Source: Archangium sp.
Lineage (GTDB): Bacteria; Myxococcota; Myxococcia; Myxococcales; Myxococcaceae
Assembly (NCBI GenBank): GCA_030695565.1
Contig: JAUYRZ010000042.1
Location: 1-64,000 of the forward strand
Length of the DNA stretch: 64,000 nucleotides
Direction of reading: 5' to 3'
Made by a program: the position numbers and the translations under genes. The notes below the pieces were generated by a model. It worked only from the letters and a program-made list of their open reading frames with translations. It had not been told where the DNA came from and ran no database searches. Below, one piece after another: positions 54,150-63,850 of this stretch (positions are counted from its first letter, which is position 1; every line of letters begins with the position of its first letter).

Positions 54150-56141
54150 ATGAATTTCTTCAAGCGATCGATGCTGCTCGGGGCCGTTGCGGCAGCCATC
54201 TCCTTCTCCAGCTGTACGCCTCCCAACAGCGGCGCATCGGCACGCGCCTCCGGCTCGCTGGCCCTCTCCAATGACGACAAGACCGTGTTCGCGGTCGACA
54301 CCGACAACGGCATGCTCGCGGTGATCAACCCGGCTACGCCCGACGACGTTCGCCTGGTGCCCGTGGGCAAGAACCCCGTGCGCGTCATCGTGGCGCCCGA
54401 CGACACCGTCTTCGTGGCCAACAACGGCGATCGCTCCGTCTCCGTGGTGCGCAAGGGCGATACCGCTGAATCCGCCCGCATTCCCGTGGGCGTCGAGCCC
54501 AGCGGCATGGCGATGACCAGCGACGGCAAGACCCTGCTGGTGGTCTCCGCCACGGGTCTTGATCGCACCGATGAAGGCACGCTGACCTCCATCGACACCG
54601 CGACGCTCCAGAAGAATTGGGAGCTGAGCGTCGGCGAAGAACCCCGCGCCGTGGCGATCATCGCCGGCAACCGCGCGCTGGTCTCCCTCTTCAAGACCGG
54701 CGAGCTGGTCGAGGTCGATCTCGAAAAGGGCACCAAGACATCCTCCAAGACCGGCATCTACGAGACGGCGAACGCGACCCGCGTCAGCGGCGTGAGCTCG
54801 CCGGCGCCCGTTTCGACCTTCCGGCCCCGCGCGATGGCCGACCTGATCGTCACCGCGCAAGGCGATCGCGTGTTCGCGCCCGTGGTCTGGGCTCGTGAAG
54901 ACGCCATCGGCCGCCGCCCCAGCACCTCTGGCGGCTATTACGCCGCGGGCGGCCCCTGCAACATCGGCGCGGTCGCCACGGCCGGCATCGTGACGGTGGA
55001 CACCGGCAGCACGCCGCAGCCGCAGGTCGACGACCTCACCTCGTGCTTCAGCGCAGGCACCAACTCGGCCGAGAAGGACTTCCCGGCCAGCACCCTCGCT
55101 TCGAGCGCCTCGGGCGCGTCGGCTTTCCAGGGCCCCATCGCCGGCGTGCTCGACCCCACCGGCACCTGGCTCTACGTGCTCAACCGCGAGACCCGCAACC
55201 TGGCGATCATGCCGGCCTGGAAGCGCAGCGGCGTGGGCATCGACTTCGAGACCACCGGCACCTCGGTGCGCACGGTGCAGAACCTCGAGGGCCATGGCGC
55301 TGACGGTCTGGCCATCACCGCCGACGGCTCGCGCGTCTACGTGTACAGCCAGTTCAGCCACCAACTGGAGATCTTCGACGGGCAGGGCAGGGGCGCTGGC
55401 GCGAAGGTGGTCACCCGGCCCTCCGTGCGCAACGTGGCCCCTGAGAAGCTCAGCGTCGCGATGGCCGAAGGCCGCAAGCTGTTCTTCAACGCGCAGGATC
55501 TCCGCATGAGCTCGTCGTCGACGAACGTGGCCTGCAGCACCTGCCACCTCGACGGCCGCGAAGACGGTCACGTCTGGCAGTTCCCCGACGGCGCTCGTCA
55601 GACCCCTGCGCTGGCGGGCCGCAAGCTGCTCTCCACCGCCCCGTACCACTGGAGCGGCGAGTTCCCCTCGCTCAACGAGTTCAACGTGCACACCATCACG
55701 GAGCGCATGGGTGGCTCGGGGCTCGACCCGCAGACCGCGCTCAAGCTCGACACCTTCATCGACGCGCTCCCGCTGCCCGAGAACCCGCTGCGCACGGCGA
55801 TGAGCGGCCCGGCTGAGCTGCGCGGCAAGGCGGCCTTCGAGAAGGCAGCGTGCGGCACCTGCCACACGGGCGAGCTGTTCACCAACAACACCAACCAGGA
55901 CGTGGGCACGCTGCGCGTCGGCAGGGGCGTGACCAACCCTGACAACGGCGTGGTGATGGCGAATGGCTTCAACGTGCCTTCGCTGCTGGGCATCGGTCGC
56001 AGCGCGCCGTACCTGCACGACGGTTCGCAGCTGACCCTCGAAGAGCGCGTGATCAGCAACGTCGGCGACCGTCACGGCGTCACTTCGACCCTCTCGTTGG
56101 AAGAGAAGAACGACCTGGTCGCCTACCTGAAGTCGCTCTGA
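54150..56141 (+). CDS. Beta-propeller/di-haem c-type cytochrome lipoprotein
   Basis: A 663-aa protein with lipobox ISFSSC (Cys22). Residues 35-430 carry repeated YVTN-like propeller blocks (FAVDTDNGMLAVINPATPD, VFVANNGDRSVSVV, VEPSGMAMTSDGKTLLVV). The C-terminal 220 residues have two haem-binding CxxCH motifs (C462-C465-H466 and C568-C571-H572) and the PSLLGIGRSAPYLHDGSQLTLEE sequence seen in di-haem MauG/cytochrome-c-peroxidase relatives. It probably transfers electrons or handles peroxides at the periplasmic face. The internal ATG at 54150 starts the signal peptide; the upstream 24 residues do not look coding. Confidence 0.85.
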   Translation: MNFFKRSMLLGAVAAAISFSSCTPPNSGASARASGSLALSNDDKTVFAVDTDNGMLAVINPATPDDVRLVPVGKNPVRVIVAPDDTVFVANNGDRSVSVVRKGDTAESARIPVGVEPSGMAMTSDGKTLLVVSATGLDRTDEGTLTSIDTATLQKNWELSVGEEPRAVAIIAGNRALVSLFKTGELVEVDLEKGTKTSSKTGIYETANATRVSGVSSPAPVSTFRPRAMADLIVTAQGDRVFAPVVWAREDAIGRRPSTSGGYYAAGGPCNIGAVATAGIVTVDTGSTPQPQVDDLTSCFSAGTNSAEKDFPASTLASSASGASAFQGPIAGVLDPTGTWLYVLNRETRNLAIMPAWKRSGVGIDFETTGTSVRTVQNLEGHGADGLAITADGSRVYVYSQFSHQLEIFDGQGRGAGAKVVTRPSVRNVAPEKLSVAMAEGRKLFFNAQDLRMSSSSTNVACSTCHLDGREDGHVWQFPDGARQTPALAGRKLLSTAPYHWSGEFPSLNEFNVHTITERMGGSGLDPQTALKLDTFIDALPLPENPLRTAMSGPAELRGKAAFEKAACGTCHTGELFTNNTNQDVGTLRVGRGVTNPDNGVVMANGFNVPSLLGIGRSAPYLHDGSQLTLEERVISNVGDRHGVTSTLSLEEKNDLVAYLKSL

Positions 56142-56193
56142 GCCCAAGTAGCGCTGGGGCCTCTCGGCCCCGGCGTGACAGACTCTCACGTTG

Positions 56194-57048
56194 ATGATCA
56201 TCGGCCGCTTCCTGCTGACGGGCGCGCTCCTCACCGGAGCCGCCTTCGCCCAGTCTCCTGAAGACGAGTGGGGTGGCATCAAGCCCACGCCGCCTCCCGC
56301 CTCCACGGACACCGCGCCTCCGCCACCTCCGCCGGCAGTCGCTCAACCGCCGCCTCCCGCGCCGGTGTACGCGCCGCCGGCTTCGGCAGGGCTGCTCCGG
56401 CCTCGCCCCGAAGTGTTGGCCCGGGTGCGGCCGCCTGAAGAGCGCAACCTGGTCTCCATGGCCGGCTCGCCTTCGCTCGGCGCCGGCAAACGCGGCCAGA
56501 TGGTGCTGCTCGGTTTTCCCATCCTCACCCTGCGGGCGTTGTTCGGCCTCACCGAGGCGTTCGATCTCGGGCTGGCCTTCGACACCTATTATTTCCTGAT
56601 GAACGAGCCGCGAATCGTCGCGCGGTTGGCCCTGGTGAAGGGTGAGAACTGGTCGCTCTCGGCCAGCCTCGAGGGTGGTTACGCCTTCTTCGCCCAGCGC
56701 GCCTCGCGCGAATCACGCAGCGCGCGGTGGCTCACCGGCCGCCGCAACATCAACGTCTCGCCGGCCCTGTTGCTGGCCTACCAGGGCAGCAAACCGCGCG
56801 ACGCCCGGGTGTTCTTCGAGGGGCGTTACCTGCTGGCGTTGGACACCGAGCCCTACGCGACCGACCCGCTGGTGGGCGTGCCTCCGGCCATCGTCGCCGG
56901 TCACAACGTCTCGATCAAAGGCGGGGCGGAGATCCCGTTCTCCTCGAAGACCTCCTTCGTCTTCTCCTTCGGCTTCGACATCCACGGCCGGGAAGAAGAC
57001 TCGGTGGTGATGCCGGGCGCTTCACTGGGCCTCGTCACGTCGCTCTGA
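56194..57048 (+). CDS. Exported outer-membrane-like protein with Pro-rich linker
   Basis: A 284-aa protein with signal peptide ending LTGAAFAQ, followed by an acidic stretch and a Pro-rich linker (PPPPPPAVAQPPPPAPVYAPP) at about 35-60, then alternating barrel-like strands (MVLLGFPILTLRALFGLTEAFDLGLAFDTYYF, LSASLEGGYAFFAQ, FEGRYLLALDTEPYA). The ATG at 56194 follows a TTG. It sits 52 nt after the cytochrome gene and 22 nt before gpsA, so it may be cotranscribed. No family recognised. Confidence 0.65.
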   Translation: MIIGRFLLTGALLTGAAFAQSPEDEWGGIKPTPPPASTDTAPPPPPPAVAQPPPPAPVYAPPASAGLLRPRPEVLARVRPPEERNLVSMAGSPSLGAGKRGQMVLLGFPILTLRALFGLTEAFDLGLAFDTYYFLMNEPRIVARLALVKGENWSLSASLEGGYAFFAQRASRESRSARWLTGRRNINVSPALLLAYQGSKPRDARVFFEGRYLLALDTEPYATDPLVGVPPAIVAGHNVSIKGGAEIPFSSKTSFVFSFGFDIHGREEDSVVMPGASLGLVTSL

Positions 57049-57070
57049 AGGGCGCTAGAACGCGCTCGGT

Positions 57071-58075
57071 ATGAAAAAAGCCACGGTCTTCGGCGCAGGC
57101 AGCTTTGGCACCGCCATCGCTCAGGTGCTCACGGCGAACTTCGATGAGGTGGTGCTCTGGGGCCGCGACGCGGCGCTGGTCGAGGTGCTCAATCGCACGC
57201 ACCAGAACGCGAACTACCTCCCGGGTCTCGAGCTGAACCCGAAGATCCGCGGCTCGACCGATCTCGAGGCCTCCGCGCACGGCGCCGAACTCATCGTGGT
57301 CGCCACGCCTTCGCAGGCCACCCGCGATCTGCTGGGTAAGACGCAGAACCTGTTTCCCAGGCACGTGCCGGTGGTCTCCGTCGCCAAGGGCATCGAGAAC
57401 GGCACGTTGAGCACCATGACCGAGGTGCTCGAGCAGTGCCTCCCCGAAGAATACCACCCGCACATCGCGGTGCTCTCCGGGCCGTCATTCGCCAAGGAGA
57501 TGGTGCGCCGGTTGCCCACGGTGGTCACCATCGCCAGCCGCTTCGAGTCGACCGCGCTGGCAGCGCAGGCCATGTTCAAGAGCGACGTCTTCCGCACGTA
57601 CACCTCGACGGACGTGGTGGGGGTGCAGGTCGGTGGCGCGCTCAAGAACGTGATCGCCATCGCGGCCGGTATGTCCGACGGCCTGGGCCTGGGTCACAAC
57701 TCGCGCGCGGCGATCATCACGCGCGGGCTGGCGGAGATCACCCGCATCGCCGTGCGCATGGGCGGCAATCCCCTCACGCTGTCGGGCCTCGCGGGGCTGG
57801 GCGACCTGGTGCTCACCTGCACCGGCGAGCTGTCGCGCAATCGCACGGTCGGCTTCGAGCTGGGCCGCGGGCGAACGATCGAGGAGATCTTGAAAGAGAT
57901 GAAGCAGGTCGCCGAAGGCGTGAAGACGGCGAAGAGCGCGCGCGACCTGGCGCTCAAGGTCGGCGTCGAGCTGCCCATCTGCGAGCAGGTGTACAAGATC
58001 GCCTGGGAAGGCGGCTCGCCGAAGGCCGCGGTGGCCGAGCTGATGGGCCGCACGGCCAAGAGCGAGTTGGTGTAA
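57071..58075 (+). CDS. gpsA: NAD(P)H-dependent glycerol-3-phosphate dehydrogenase
   Basis: A 334-aa enzyme with N-terminal Rossmann motif FGAGSFGTAIAQVL (residues 7-20) and the family marker GPSFAKEM near residue 137. The catalytic-region GGALKNVIAIAAGMSDGLGLGHNSRAA follows, with the conserved Lys, and then LTCTGELSRNRTVGFELGRG. It reduces dihydroxyacetone phosphate to glycerol 3-phosphate for phospholipid synthesis in the cytosol. Normal length. It begins 22 nt after the outer-membrane-like gene; no phospholipid operon is evident around it. Confidence 0.96.
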   Translation: MKKATVFGAGSFGTAIAQVLTANFDEVVLWGRDAALVEVLNRTHQNANYLPGLELNPKIRGSTDLEASAHGAELIVVATPSQATRDLLGKTQNLFPRHVPVVSVAKGIENGTLSTMTEVLEQCLPEEYHPHIAVLSGPSFAKEMVRRLPTVVTIASRFESTALAAQAMFKSDVFRTYTSTDVVGVQVGGALKNVIAIAAGMSDGLGLGHNSRAAIITRGLAEITRIAVRMGGNPLTLSGLAGLGDLVLTCTGELSRNRTVGFELGRGRTIEEILKEMKQVAEGVKTAKSARDLALKVGVELPICEQVYKIAWEGGSPKAAVAELMGRTAKSELV

Positions 58076-58088
58076 CCCCCGGAGTGTC

Positions 58089-59765
58089 ATGACCATTCAG
58101 AGACTGTCTCTCGTCGCGCTGCTCACGATCGCCGGCTGTGACTGCGGCACGCAGACGCGCAAGCTGCTCCCGAAGATCGAGGTCCTCGATGACATGGGGA
58201 ACGCGCGGTCATCGGTCGAGTTCGGCCAGGTGCAGCTCAACTTCACTGCGACCAAGAAGGTGCGCCTTCGCAACGCCGGCGCGGCGGTGCTGACGCTGGA
58301 GAAGGCGGTGTTCACCAACCCGCTCTTCGCGCTCACAGAGCCGATGCCCATCACCATCGGGGTCAACGGCGAGTACGAGCTGCCGCTCGACTTCACGCCC
58401 CGCGTCGCTGATCAGCGGGAGACCGGCACCGTCACCCTCACCACGGACGATCCCGAGAAGCCCACCGTGCAGCTGACGCTCGCGGGCACCGGGGTCACGG
58501 CGACCGCAGTGCTCCAGCCGGCGGCGCTCGACTTCGGCGAGGTCTACGTCGGGGAGATGAAGGAGATCACCGTCTCGCTCACCAACTCCGGCTCGAACGA
58601 GCTGCCGGTCACCTCGGCGGCGTTCAGCGCTGCCGTCGATCCCAGCGTGACCAGCAACCTGATGCCGTGGGTCAAGACGTTGGCGGGCGGCGAGACCGTG
58701 ATGGTGACCGTACGCTTCATGCCCACCGCCGCGGTGCTGCTGAGCGGCGAGCTCGAGTTGGTGCTGCCGGCCGGCGTGGGCAACAAGACGATTCCCATTC
58801 GGGGCTCGGCCATTCAGGCGCTGCCGAAGCTCTGCTTCAAGTTCGACGACAGCACCACCGAGTCGTGCACCGACGGCACCATGGGCATGAACCTCGACGT
58901 GCGCTTCGGCAGCCTGTGCGATGGGCGCGTGTACCCCGCCGACGGGGGCCTCGTGTGCGAGCTGGATGGTGGAGCAGTGGCTTACGAGCGCACGGGGCAG
59001 ATGTTCGTGCGCAACGATGGCAACACCCCGGTCAGCTACACGATGACCATCTCGGCGGGCCAGCCTTCGCGGTGTGACGGCGGGGCGAGCCTCGACTACC
59101 GCTACGCCAACGCGCCTGCGCTCGCCGATGGCGGCACGCAGACGGTGTTCACGCTGCCCACCTTCAAGCTGCCCAACTCGGTCAACGATCCGCGCGATTG
59201 GAAGACGGCTCCGGTGGCCGTGACGTACCGCCCGCGCTCGGTGTGTCGCGGTGATGCCACGGATCTCTCGACCATCATCTGGACCCGGCAGGGTGAACCG
59301 AACAACACCATGCGCCGGCCGAGCACCATGCTCGCCACGCTCACGGGGAGCTCGCTCTTGTCGGACCCCGTGCCGTTTCCGGTGACGTTCACGGGCAACG
59401 CGCCGGCGCCGCAAGACGTGTCGCTGGTGACCAACACGGGTGACGGGCCGATGCGGTTGCTCTCGGCTGAGCTATGGCAGTCGGAAGATGGCGGCAGCAC
59501 CCCGACCGTGCGGTGCTCGGCGGTGACCTCGGGGCCGTGCACGCACTTCGCGTGGGTGCAGGGGCCGACGTTGCCGGTGCTGCTGGAGGGTACGAACCTT
59601 CCCGGCGGGCGCATCAGCAAGAACGTGGGCCGCATCTCGTACGGCACGCTGGATGCGGGGATTTATTATCCGCCGTCGCAAGAGCAGCGGGTGTTCGCGA
59701 TCGTCGAGACCACGGATCCGTATTCGCCGACCGTGACCGTGCCGATCATCGGGCGCAATCAGTAA
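58089..59765 (+). CDS. Choice-of-anchor-D (ASPM/SPD-2/Hydin-like) domain lipoprotein
   Basis: A 558-aa lipoprotein with lipobox TIAGC (Cys17). At about residues 35-245 it has two immunoglobulin-like units of the choice-of-anchor/ASH type (SSVEFGQVQLNFTATKKVRLRNAG, LDFGEVYVGEMKEITVSLTNSGSNELPV), each with the VxFGxxxxG motif that marks them. The C-terminal half has further beta segments (TFKLPNSVNDPRDWKTAPVAVTYRP) with several Cys and DGG spacers. Function is likely structural or adhesive at the surface. It starts with ATG at 58089 after a GGAG site. Confidence 0.78.
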   Translation: MTIQRLSLVALLTIAGCDCGTQTRKLLPKIEVLDDMGNARSSVEFGQVQLNFTATKKVRLRNAGAAVLTLEKAVFTNPLFALTEPMPITIGVNGEYELPLDFTPRVADQRETGTVTLTTDDPEKPTVQLTLAGTGVTATAVLQPAALDFGEVYVGEMKEITVSLTNSGSNELPVTSAAFSAAVDPSVTSNLMPWVKTLAGGETVMVTVRFMPTAAVLLSGELELVLPAGVGNKTIPIRGSAIQALPKLCFKFDDSTTESCTDGTMGMNLDVRFGSLCDGRVYPADGGLVCELDGGAVAYERTGQMFVRNDGNTPVSYTMTISAGQPSRCDGGASLDYRYANAPALADGGTQTVFTLPTFKLPNSVNDPRDWKTAPVAVTYRPRSVCRGDATDLSTIIWTRQGEPNNTMRRPSTMLATLTGSSLLSDPVPFPVTFTGNAPAPQDVSLVTNTGDGPMRLLSAELWQSEDGGSTPTVRCSAVTSGPCTHFAWVQGPTLPVLLEGTNLPGGRISKNVGRISYGTLDAGIYYPPSQEQRVFAIVETTDPYSPTVTVPIIGRNQ

Positions 59766-59790
59766 GAAGAGAGGGAATTTCAGTTCAAAA

Positions 59791-60216
59791 TCACCCGGTG
59801 AGGCCCTTCATTCGCCAGGTGGTGACGCGCGACGTGTCGGTGCGCGACTCGACGATGTTGGCCTCGGCCATCTCTTCGAGCAGCTTGAGCATCTTGCCGC
59901 CGGGTACATCGAGCAGCGTGGCCAGGCGCACCGCCGTCAGCCCGTACACCTCGCGGCGCAGCTGCCGAATGACCTCGCGCTTCATCTCGGCCTTGGCGAT
60001 GCCGTCGACGTCTTCGCTGCGCCAGGCCGCGATCACCCCGAAGGCGATCAGCGCCACCACGCTCACGGCGATGATGGGGTAGATGATGTGGCTGTTGTTT
60101 TCGAGCAGCTCGAAATACTTCACCTCCGCAGAGCCGACTGGCTTGGTGTAGCGGGGCTGGTCGCTGGGGAGTTCAGGGAGCAACAGGACGGCGCGAATGA
60201 AGAGTGCTTGGAACAC
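59791..60216 (-). CDS. Membrane protein with winged-helix-like C-terminus
   Basis: A 141-aa protein with GTG start (60216). A hydrophobic stretch MFQALFIRAVLLLP opens it, and a clear transmembrane helix lies at about 43-65 (IIYPIIAVSVVALIAFGVIAAW). The cytosolic remainder has MKREVIRQLRREVYGLTAVRLATLLDVPGGKMLKLLEEM, a winged-helix-like pattern of helices. That would resemble a membrane-linked transcription or protein-interaction module, but it is an inference. It is divergent from the amidohydrolase gene by 47 nt. Confidence 0.6.
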   Translation of the reverse strand: MFQALFIRAVLLLPELPSDQPRYTKPVGSAEVKYFELLENNSHIIYPIIAVSVVALIAFGVIAAWRSEDVDGIAKAEMKREVIRQLRREVYGLTAVRLATLLDVPGGKMLKLLEEMAEANIVESRTDTSRVTTWRMKGLTG

Positions 60217-60263
60217 GGTTGAAAAGTGTACCCAAACCTCCAGTTAGGAGAAGGTCACAGTCC

Positions 60264-61595
60264 GTGGATCTCGTCATTGGCAACGCCACCGTCATCACCA
60301 TGAACGCCTCGCGCGAGGTCTTGCGCGACGCGGAAGTGGTCATTCAGGGTGATCGGATCGTCCGGGTCGGCCCCCGTAAACGCGGAGGAAAGACCGGCCT
60401 GCGCCGCTCCATCGACGCGAAGGGTCAGCTGGTGCTCCCCGGGCTGATTCACAGCCACCTGCACGCCTGTCAGACCCTCTGCCGCAATCACGCCGATGGC
60501 ATGGAGCTGCTCGACTGGCTCCGCGATCGCATCTGGCCGTTCGAGGCCCTGCACGACGCGAAGTCGCTGCGCGCTTCGGCCGACGTCACCTTCCTCGAGT
60601 GCATCCGCTCGGGCGCCACCTCGGTGCTCGATATGGGCACCGTGCGTCACTACGACTCGGTCTTCGAGTCGGCGCGCGACGCCGGCATTCGCCTGGTGGG
60701 CGGCAAGTGCATGATGGATGCGGGGCAGGGCGTGCCTGCGGGCCTGCGCGAGACTACCGAAAACTCGCTGGCCGAGTCGATCCGCCTCATCGAGAAGTGG
60801 CACGGCTCCGAGGGAGATCGGCTGCGCTACGCGCTCGCCCCCCGCTTCGTGCTGTCGTGCACCGAGAAGCTGCTGCGCAAGGTGCAGGACATCGCCATGG
60901 AGCGCGGCGTGCGCATTCACACCCATGCGTCCGAGAACGCCACCGAGTGCGACGTGGTGCGCGAGAAGACGGGCATGGACAACGTCAGCTACTTCCACTC
61001 GTTGGGCATGCTGGGCAAACACACCACGCTCGCCCACTGCGTGTGGCTGACGGCCGAAGAGCAGCGCATTCTGCGGGAGACCCAGACCCGGGTGGCCCAC
61101 TGCCCCAGCGCGAACTTCAAGCTCGCGTCAGGCACGGCCAAGGTCCCCGAGCTGCTCAAGCAGGGCATCGTGGTGGGGCTCGGCGCCGACGGCGCGCCCT
61201 GCAACAACAACCTCGACATCTTCATGGAGCTGCGGCTCGCCGCCCTGATTCACCTGCCCCGCGGTGGCCCCACCTCGATGAGCGCGCTGCAGGCGCTGGA
61301 GATGGCCACCTTGAATGGCGCCAAGGCGCTCGGTCTCGAAGGCGAGATCGGCGTGCTGCAGGAAGGCGCGCGGGCCGATGTGATCACCGTCGATCTGTCG
61401 GGCGTGCACGCCACGCCCAGCTCCGACGATCCCATCGCCACGCTGGTCTATTCGGGCCAGAGCCGCGACGTGCGCGACGTGGTGGTCAACGGCGAGGTGC
61501 TGATGCGCGAGCGCCGGCTGCTGGCCGTCGACGAAGCCGCCATCCTGGCCGAGGGCCGGGCGCAGTCGGCGCGGTTGATCTCCCAGCTCGACTGA
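60264..61595 (+). CDS. 5-methylthioadenosine/S-adenosylhomocysteine deaminase-type amidohydrolase
   Basis: A 443-aa metal-dependent amidohydrolase. GTG at 60264 (VDLVIGNATVITMN) starts it, with AGGAGAAGG about 10 nt upstream. Metal ligands are visible: HSHLH at 63-67, His in HTHASEN near 219-221, and the later Asp in GLGADGAPCNNN. The PSDDP and NGEVLMRERR ends match the MtaD/SsnA group, which deaminate methylthioadenosine, S-adenosylhomocysteine or related purine nucleosides. Other members act on chlorohydrolase substrates, so the exact reaction is not settled. No methionine-salvage genes are adjacent. Confidence 0.85.
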   Translation: MDLVIGNATVITMNASREVLRDAEVVIQGDRIVRVGPRKRGGKTGLRRSIDAKGQLVLPGLIHSHLHACQTLCRNHADGMELLDWLRDRIWPFEALHDAKSLRASADVTFLECIRSGATSVLDMGTVRHYDSVFESARDAGIRLVGGKCMMDAGQGVPAGLRETTENSLAESIRLIEKWHGSEGDRLRYALAPRFVLSCTEKLLRKVQDIAMERGVRIHTHASENATECDVVREKTGMDNVSYFHSLGMLGKHTTLAHCVWLTAEEQRILRETQTRVAHCPSANFKLASGTAKVPELLKQGIVVGLGADGAPCNNNLDIFMELRLAALIHLPRGGPTSMSALQALEMATLNGAKALGLEGEIGVLQEGARADVITVDLSGVHATPSSDDPIATLVYSGQSRDVRDVVVNGEVLMRERRLLAVDEAAILAEGRAQSARLISQLD

Positions 61596-61758
61596 CAGCT
61601 TGTTGGCAGGCCCGGAGCGGAGTCGCGGACCCCCGCAATGACTGGGAAAATTCCTGAATAACCTCGCCACCTTGTCAAATGGCGCTGGCTTTGCTTAAGC
61701 CGGTCGAGAGTTCAGGTACCCCATCGGGTGCTGACAGTCTCTTGCCGGGAGAGCGTTT

Positions 61759-63756
61759 TTGAAACTGCGCAGGTTCGGGACAGCGACGGTGGTGATGCTC
61801 GCGCTCTCGAGCTGCCAGTGCGGCCCCATCGATCTCACGCCCGACGGTGGTGAAGCGCCGATGGTCACCCCGCCGAAGCCTGACTCCGGCGTGGTGGTGC
61901 TGCCCCCCGAGGTGATCCCCGAGCGGTGGCCTGAGATCTTCGCCAGCGAACCGTGCCCGCCTGAATCGTTCGGGGTGGACTCCGACGGTGGTGTGGTCGG
62001 CCCGACGGACGCCGGGCTTCGCCTGGGCATCTGCATCGCGCTGCACACCCTGACGGCCGATGCCTTCCTCGACGGGGTGGCGGAGACCAAGCCGGTCACC
62101 GTGCAGTTCGTCGCCGGCGGCTACCAGTCGGAGCTCGCCCGGGTGCCCGATCCCCAGGGTGTGTTCCAGGTGAAGGTGATGCGCAGCCGCTACGACATCC
62201 TCCAGCACCAGCCGGGCGGGGTGTGGCCGTACTTCGAAGGCTTCATCGATCACGGCACCGCCGACATGACGAAGGATCAGCAGGCCAACTTCCGCGCCAC
62301 CTCGCACCTGCTGCGCGGCGCGGTGCGGTTCGGCGGCCAGGCCTTCAACCCCAGCCTCTTCCCTCAGGACGTCTGGTTCAATGCCTACGGCACGCCGAAC
62401 TGGCAGCAGTCGATGGTGACCAGCCAGGGCGGCAGCTACGAGCTGCGGCTGCTCGAGGGCTCCTTCCAGCTGTTCCTCAACACGCCGGCCATCTCGCTCT
62501 TCGGCACCGAGCTGCGGAAGTTTTCGGTCACGCCGACCGCGAACCTGAACTTCGATCACGACCAGGAATACGACATCGACATTCCTTCATCGGTGCTCGA
62601 GGGCTCCATCACCATCGACGGGCAGCCGCTGCCTGATGCGCGGCCGGGCTCGGACTACACCATCACCTACACGCGGCCGGGCGACGCCGACGCGACCATT
62701 TTCTCGCACCACGAAGGCGGGCTGGCGGGCTTCACCTCGCTCATCCCCCGGGGCGCCTACGGCACCACCCTCGACTTCAACGGCGTGCCCAACCCGACCT
62801 TGCCTTCACGCATCTTCGGCAAGTCGCTCCAGTCGTCGGTCGACCTGCGGCAAGACGCGGCGCTCAACGTGAACTTCCCCACCCACGCGATCGAGGGGAG
62901 CATTCTCATCGACGGGGTGCCGCCGCGCTCGAACCCCAACTACAACTTCCAGCTCTACATGTTCGGCCGGGCAGGGGCGACCGCGGGCAACAGCTTCATC
63001 ATGTTCGAGGTGCCCCTCGACTCGAGCTCGTTCCGCATCAAGGCGTTCCCGGGGCTGTACTTCACGATCTTGAGCCTCGACGAAGGGCTGTCGGAAGGCC
63101 TCGCTTCCGGGTTTTGGGTGGTCGACCAGTACTTCCAGCTGAACGCTGATCGGTCGATGCCCATCTCCATCGAGACGGCGCGCCTGTCGGGGCGCATCAC
63201 CATCGACGGCAAGCCTCCGATTCCGAACCGCCGCGTGGGCACCTTCACCTTCCGCAACCGCGCGATGCAGGGCCAGTACAGCTTCTTCCAGAAGGGCTTC
63301 GAGGCCGGGGAAGACGGCTCGTTCTCGGTGAAGCTGCCCAAGGGCGAGTACGAGGTCTACTTCACCATCGACCGCGAGACGTACCCCGAGTACGCGTCGG
63401 GCCGTCAGCTGATCTTCTCGCGCGTGCCGCTGATGGAAGATGCGGTGCACGACATCAACTACGAGACGCTCGAGATCACCGGGCCGATCCGGGTGGATGG
63501 TTCGGTGGTGCGCGACACCATCGGCGGGGCGGAGGTCGGCCTGCGGCTCCAGCGTCAGCAAGACTTTCAGATCTTCGATTGGCGCTTCGACGGCGGCCGC
63601 GAGAACTACGTGCTGCGGGTGCCCAAGGGCAGCTACCAGCTCGACTTCGTGGTGTTCGAGAACGCCTTCGATGGCGTGGCGTGGGGCAATGCGCCGATGG
63701 GGCTGAAGTTGAACGTGGCTCAGCAGGGTGAGCCGTTCATGAACTTCGGCCGCTGA
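61759..63756 (+). CDS. Modular lipoprotein with repeated GxIxIDGxPxP units
   Basis: A 665-aa lipoprotein starting with TTG at 61759, preceded by GGGAGAG. The lipobox is LALSSC (Cys19). Several DSDGG/TPDGG/TDAG spacers occur at 25-95. The body holds repeated beta-sandwich units, each starting [39 protein letters not shown] or [13 protein letters not shown] and ending in [11 protein letters not shown]- or [11 protein letters not shown]-like strands, as in carboxypeptidase-regulatory-like domains. It is probably a surface stalk. No catalytic motif visible. Confidence 0.75.
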   Translation: MKLRRFGTATVVMLALSSCQCGPIDLTPDGGEAPMVTPPKPDSGVVVLPPEVIPERWPEIFASEPCPPESFGVDSDGGVVGPTDAGLRLGICIALHTLTADAFLDGVAETKPVTVQFVAGGYQSELARVPDPQGVFQVKVMRSRYDILQHQPGGVWPYFEGFIDHGTADMTKDQQANFRATSHLLRGAVRFGGQAFNPSLFPQDVWFNAYGTPNWQQSMVTSQGGSYELRLLEGSFQLFLNTPAISLFGTELRKFSVTPTANLNFDHDQEYDIDIPSSVLEGSITIDGQPLPDARPGSDYTITYTRPGDADATIFSHHEGGLAGFTSLIPRGAYGTTLDFNGVPNPTLPSRIFGKSLQSSVDLRQDAALNVNFPTHAIEGSILIDGVPPRSNPNYNFQLYMFGRAGATAGNSFIMFEVPLDSSSFRIKAFPGLYFTILSLDEGLSEGLASGFWVVDQYFQLNADRSMPISIETARLSGRITIDGKPPIPNRRVGTFTFRNRAMQGQYSFFQKGFEAGEDGSFSVKLPKGEYEVYFTIDRETYPEYASGRQLIFSRVPLMEDAVHDINYETLEITGPIRVDGSVVRDTIGGAEVGLRLQRQQDFQIFDWRFDGGRENYVLRVPKGSYQLDFVVFENAFDGVAWGNAPMGLKLNVAQQGEPFMNFGR

Positions 63757-63850
63757 CCCTGTTTCGCATCGACTGCTCTCGGAGGACCGGACAATTCGGG
63801 GGGCGTGGTTCTTCTCGTTTCCGACCCGCCACTGCGCGACGCTGCGCACC

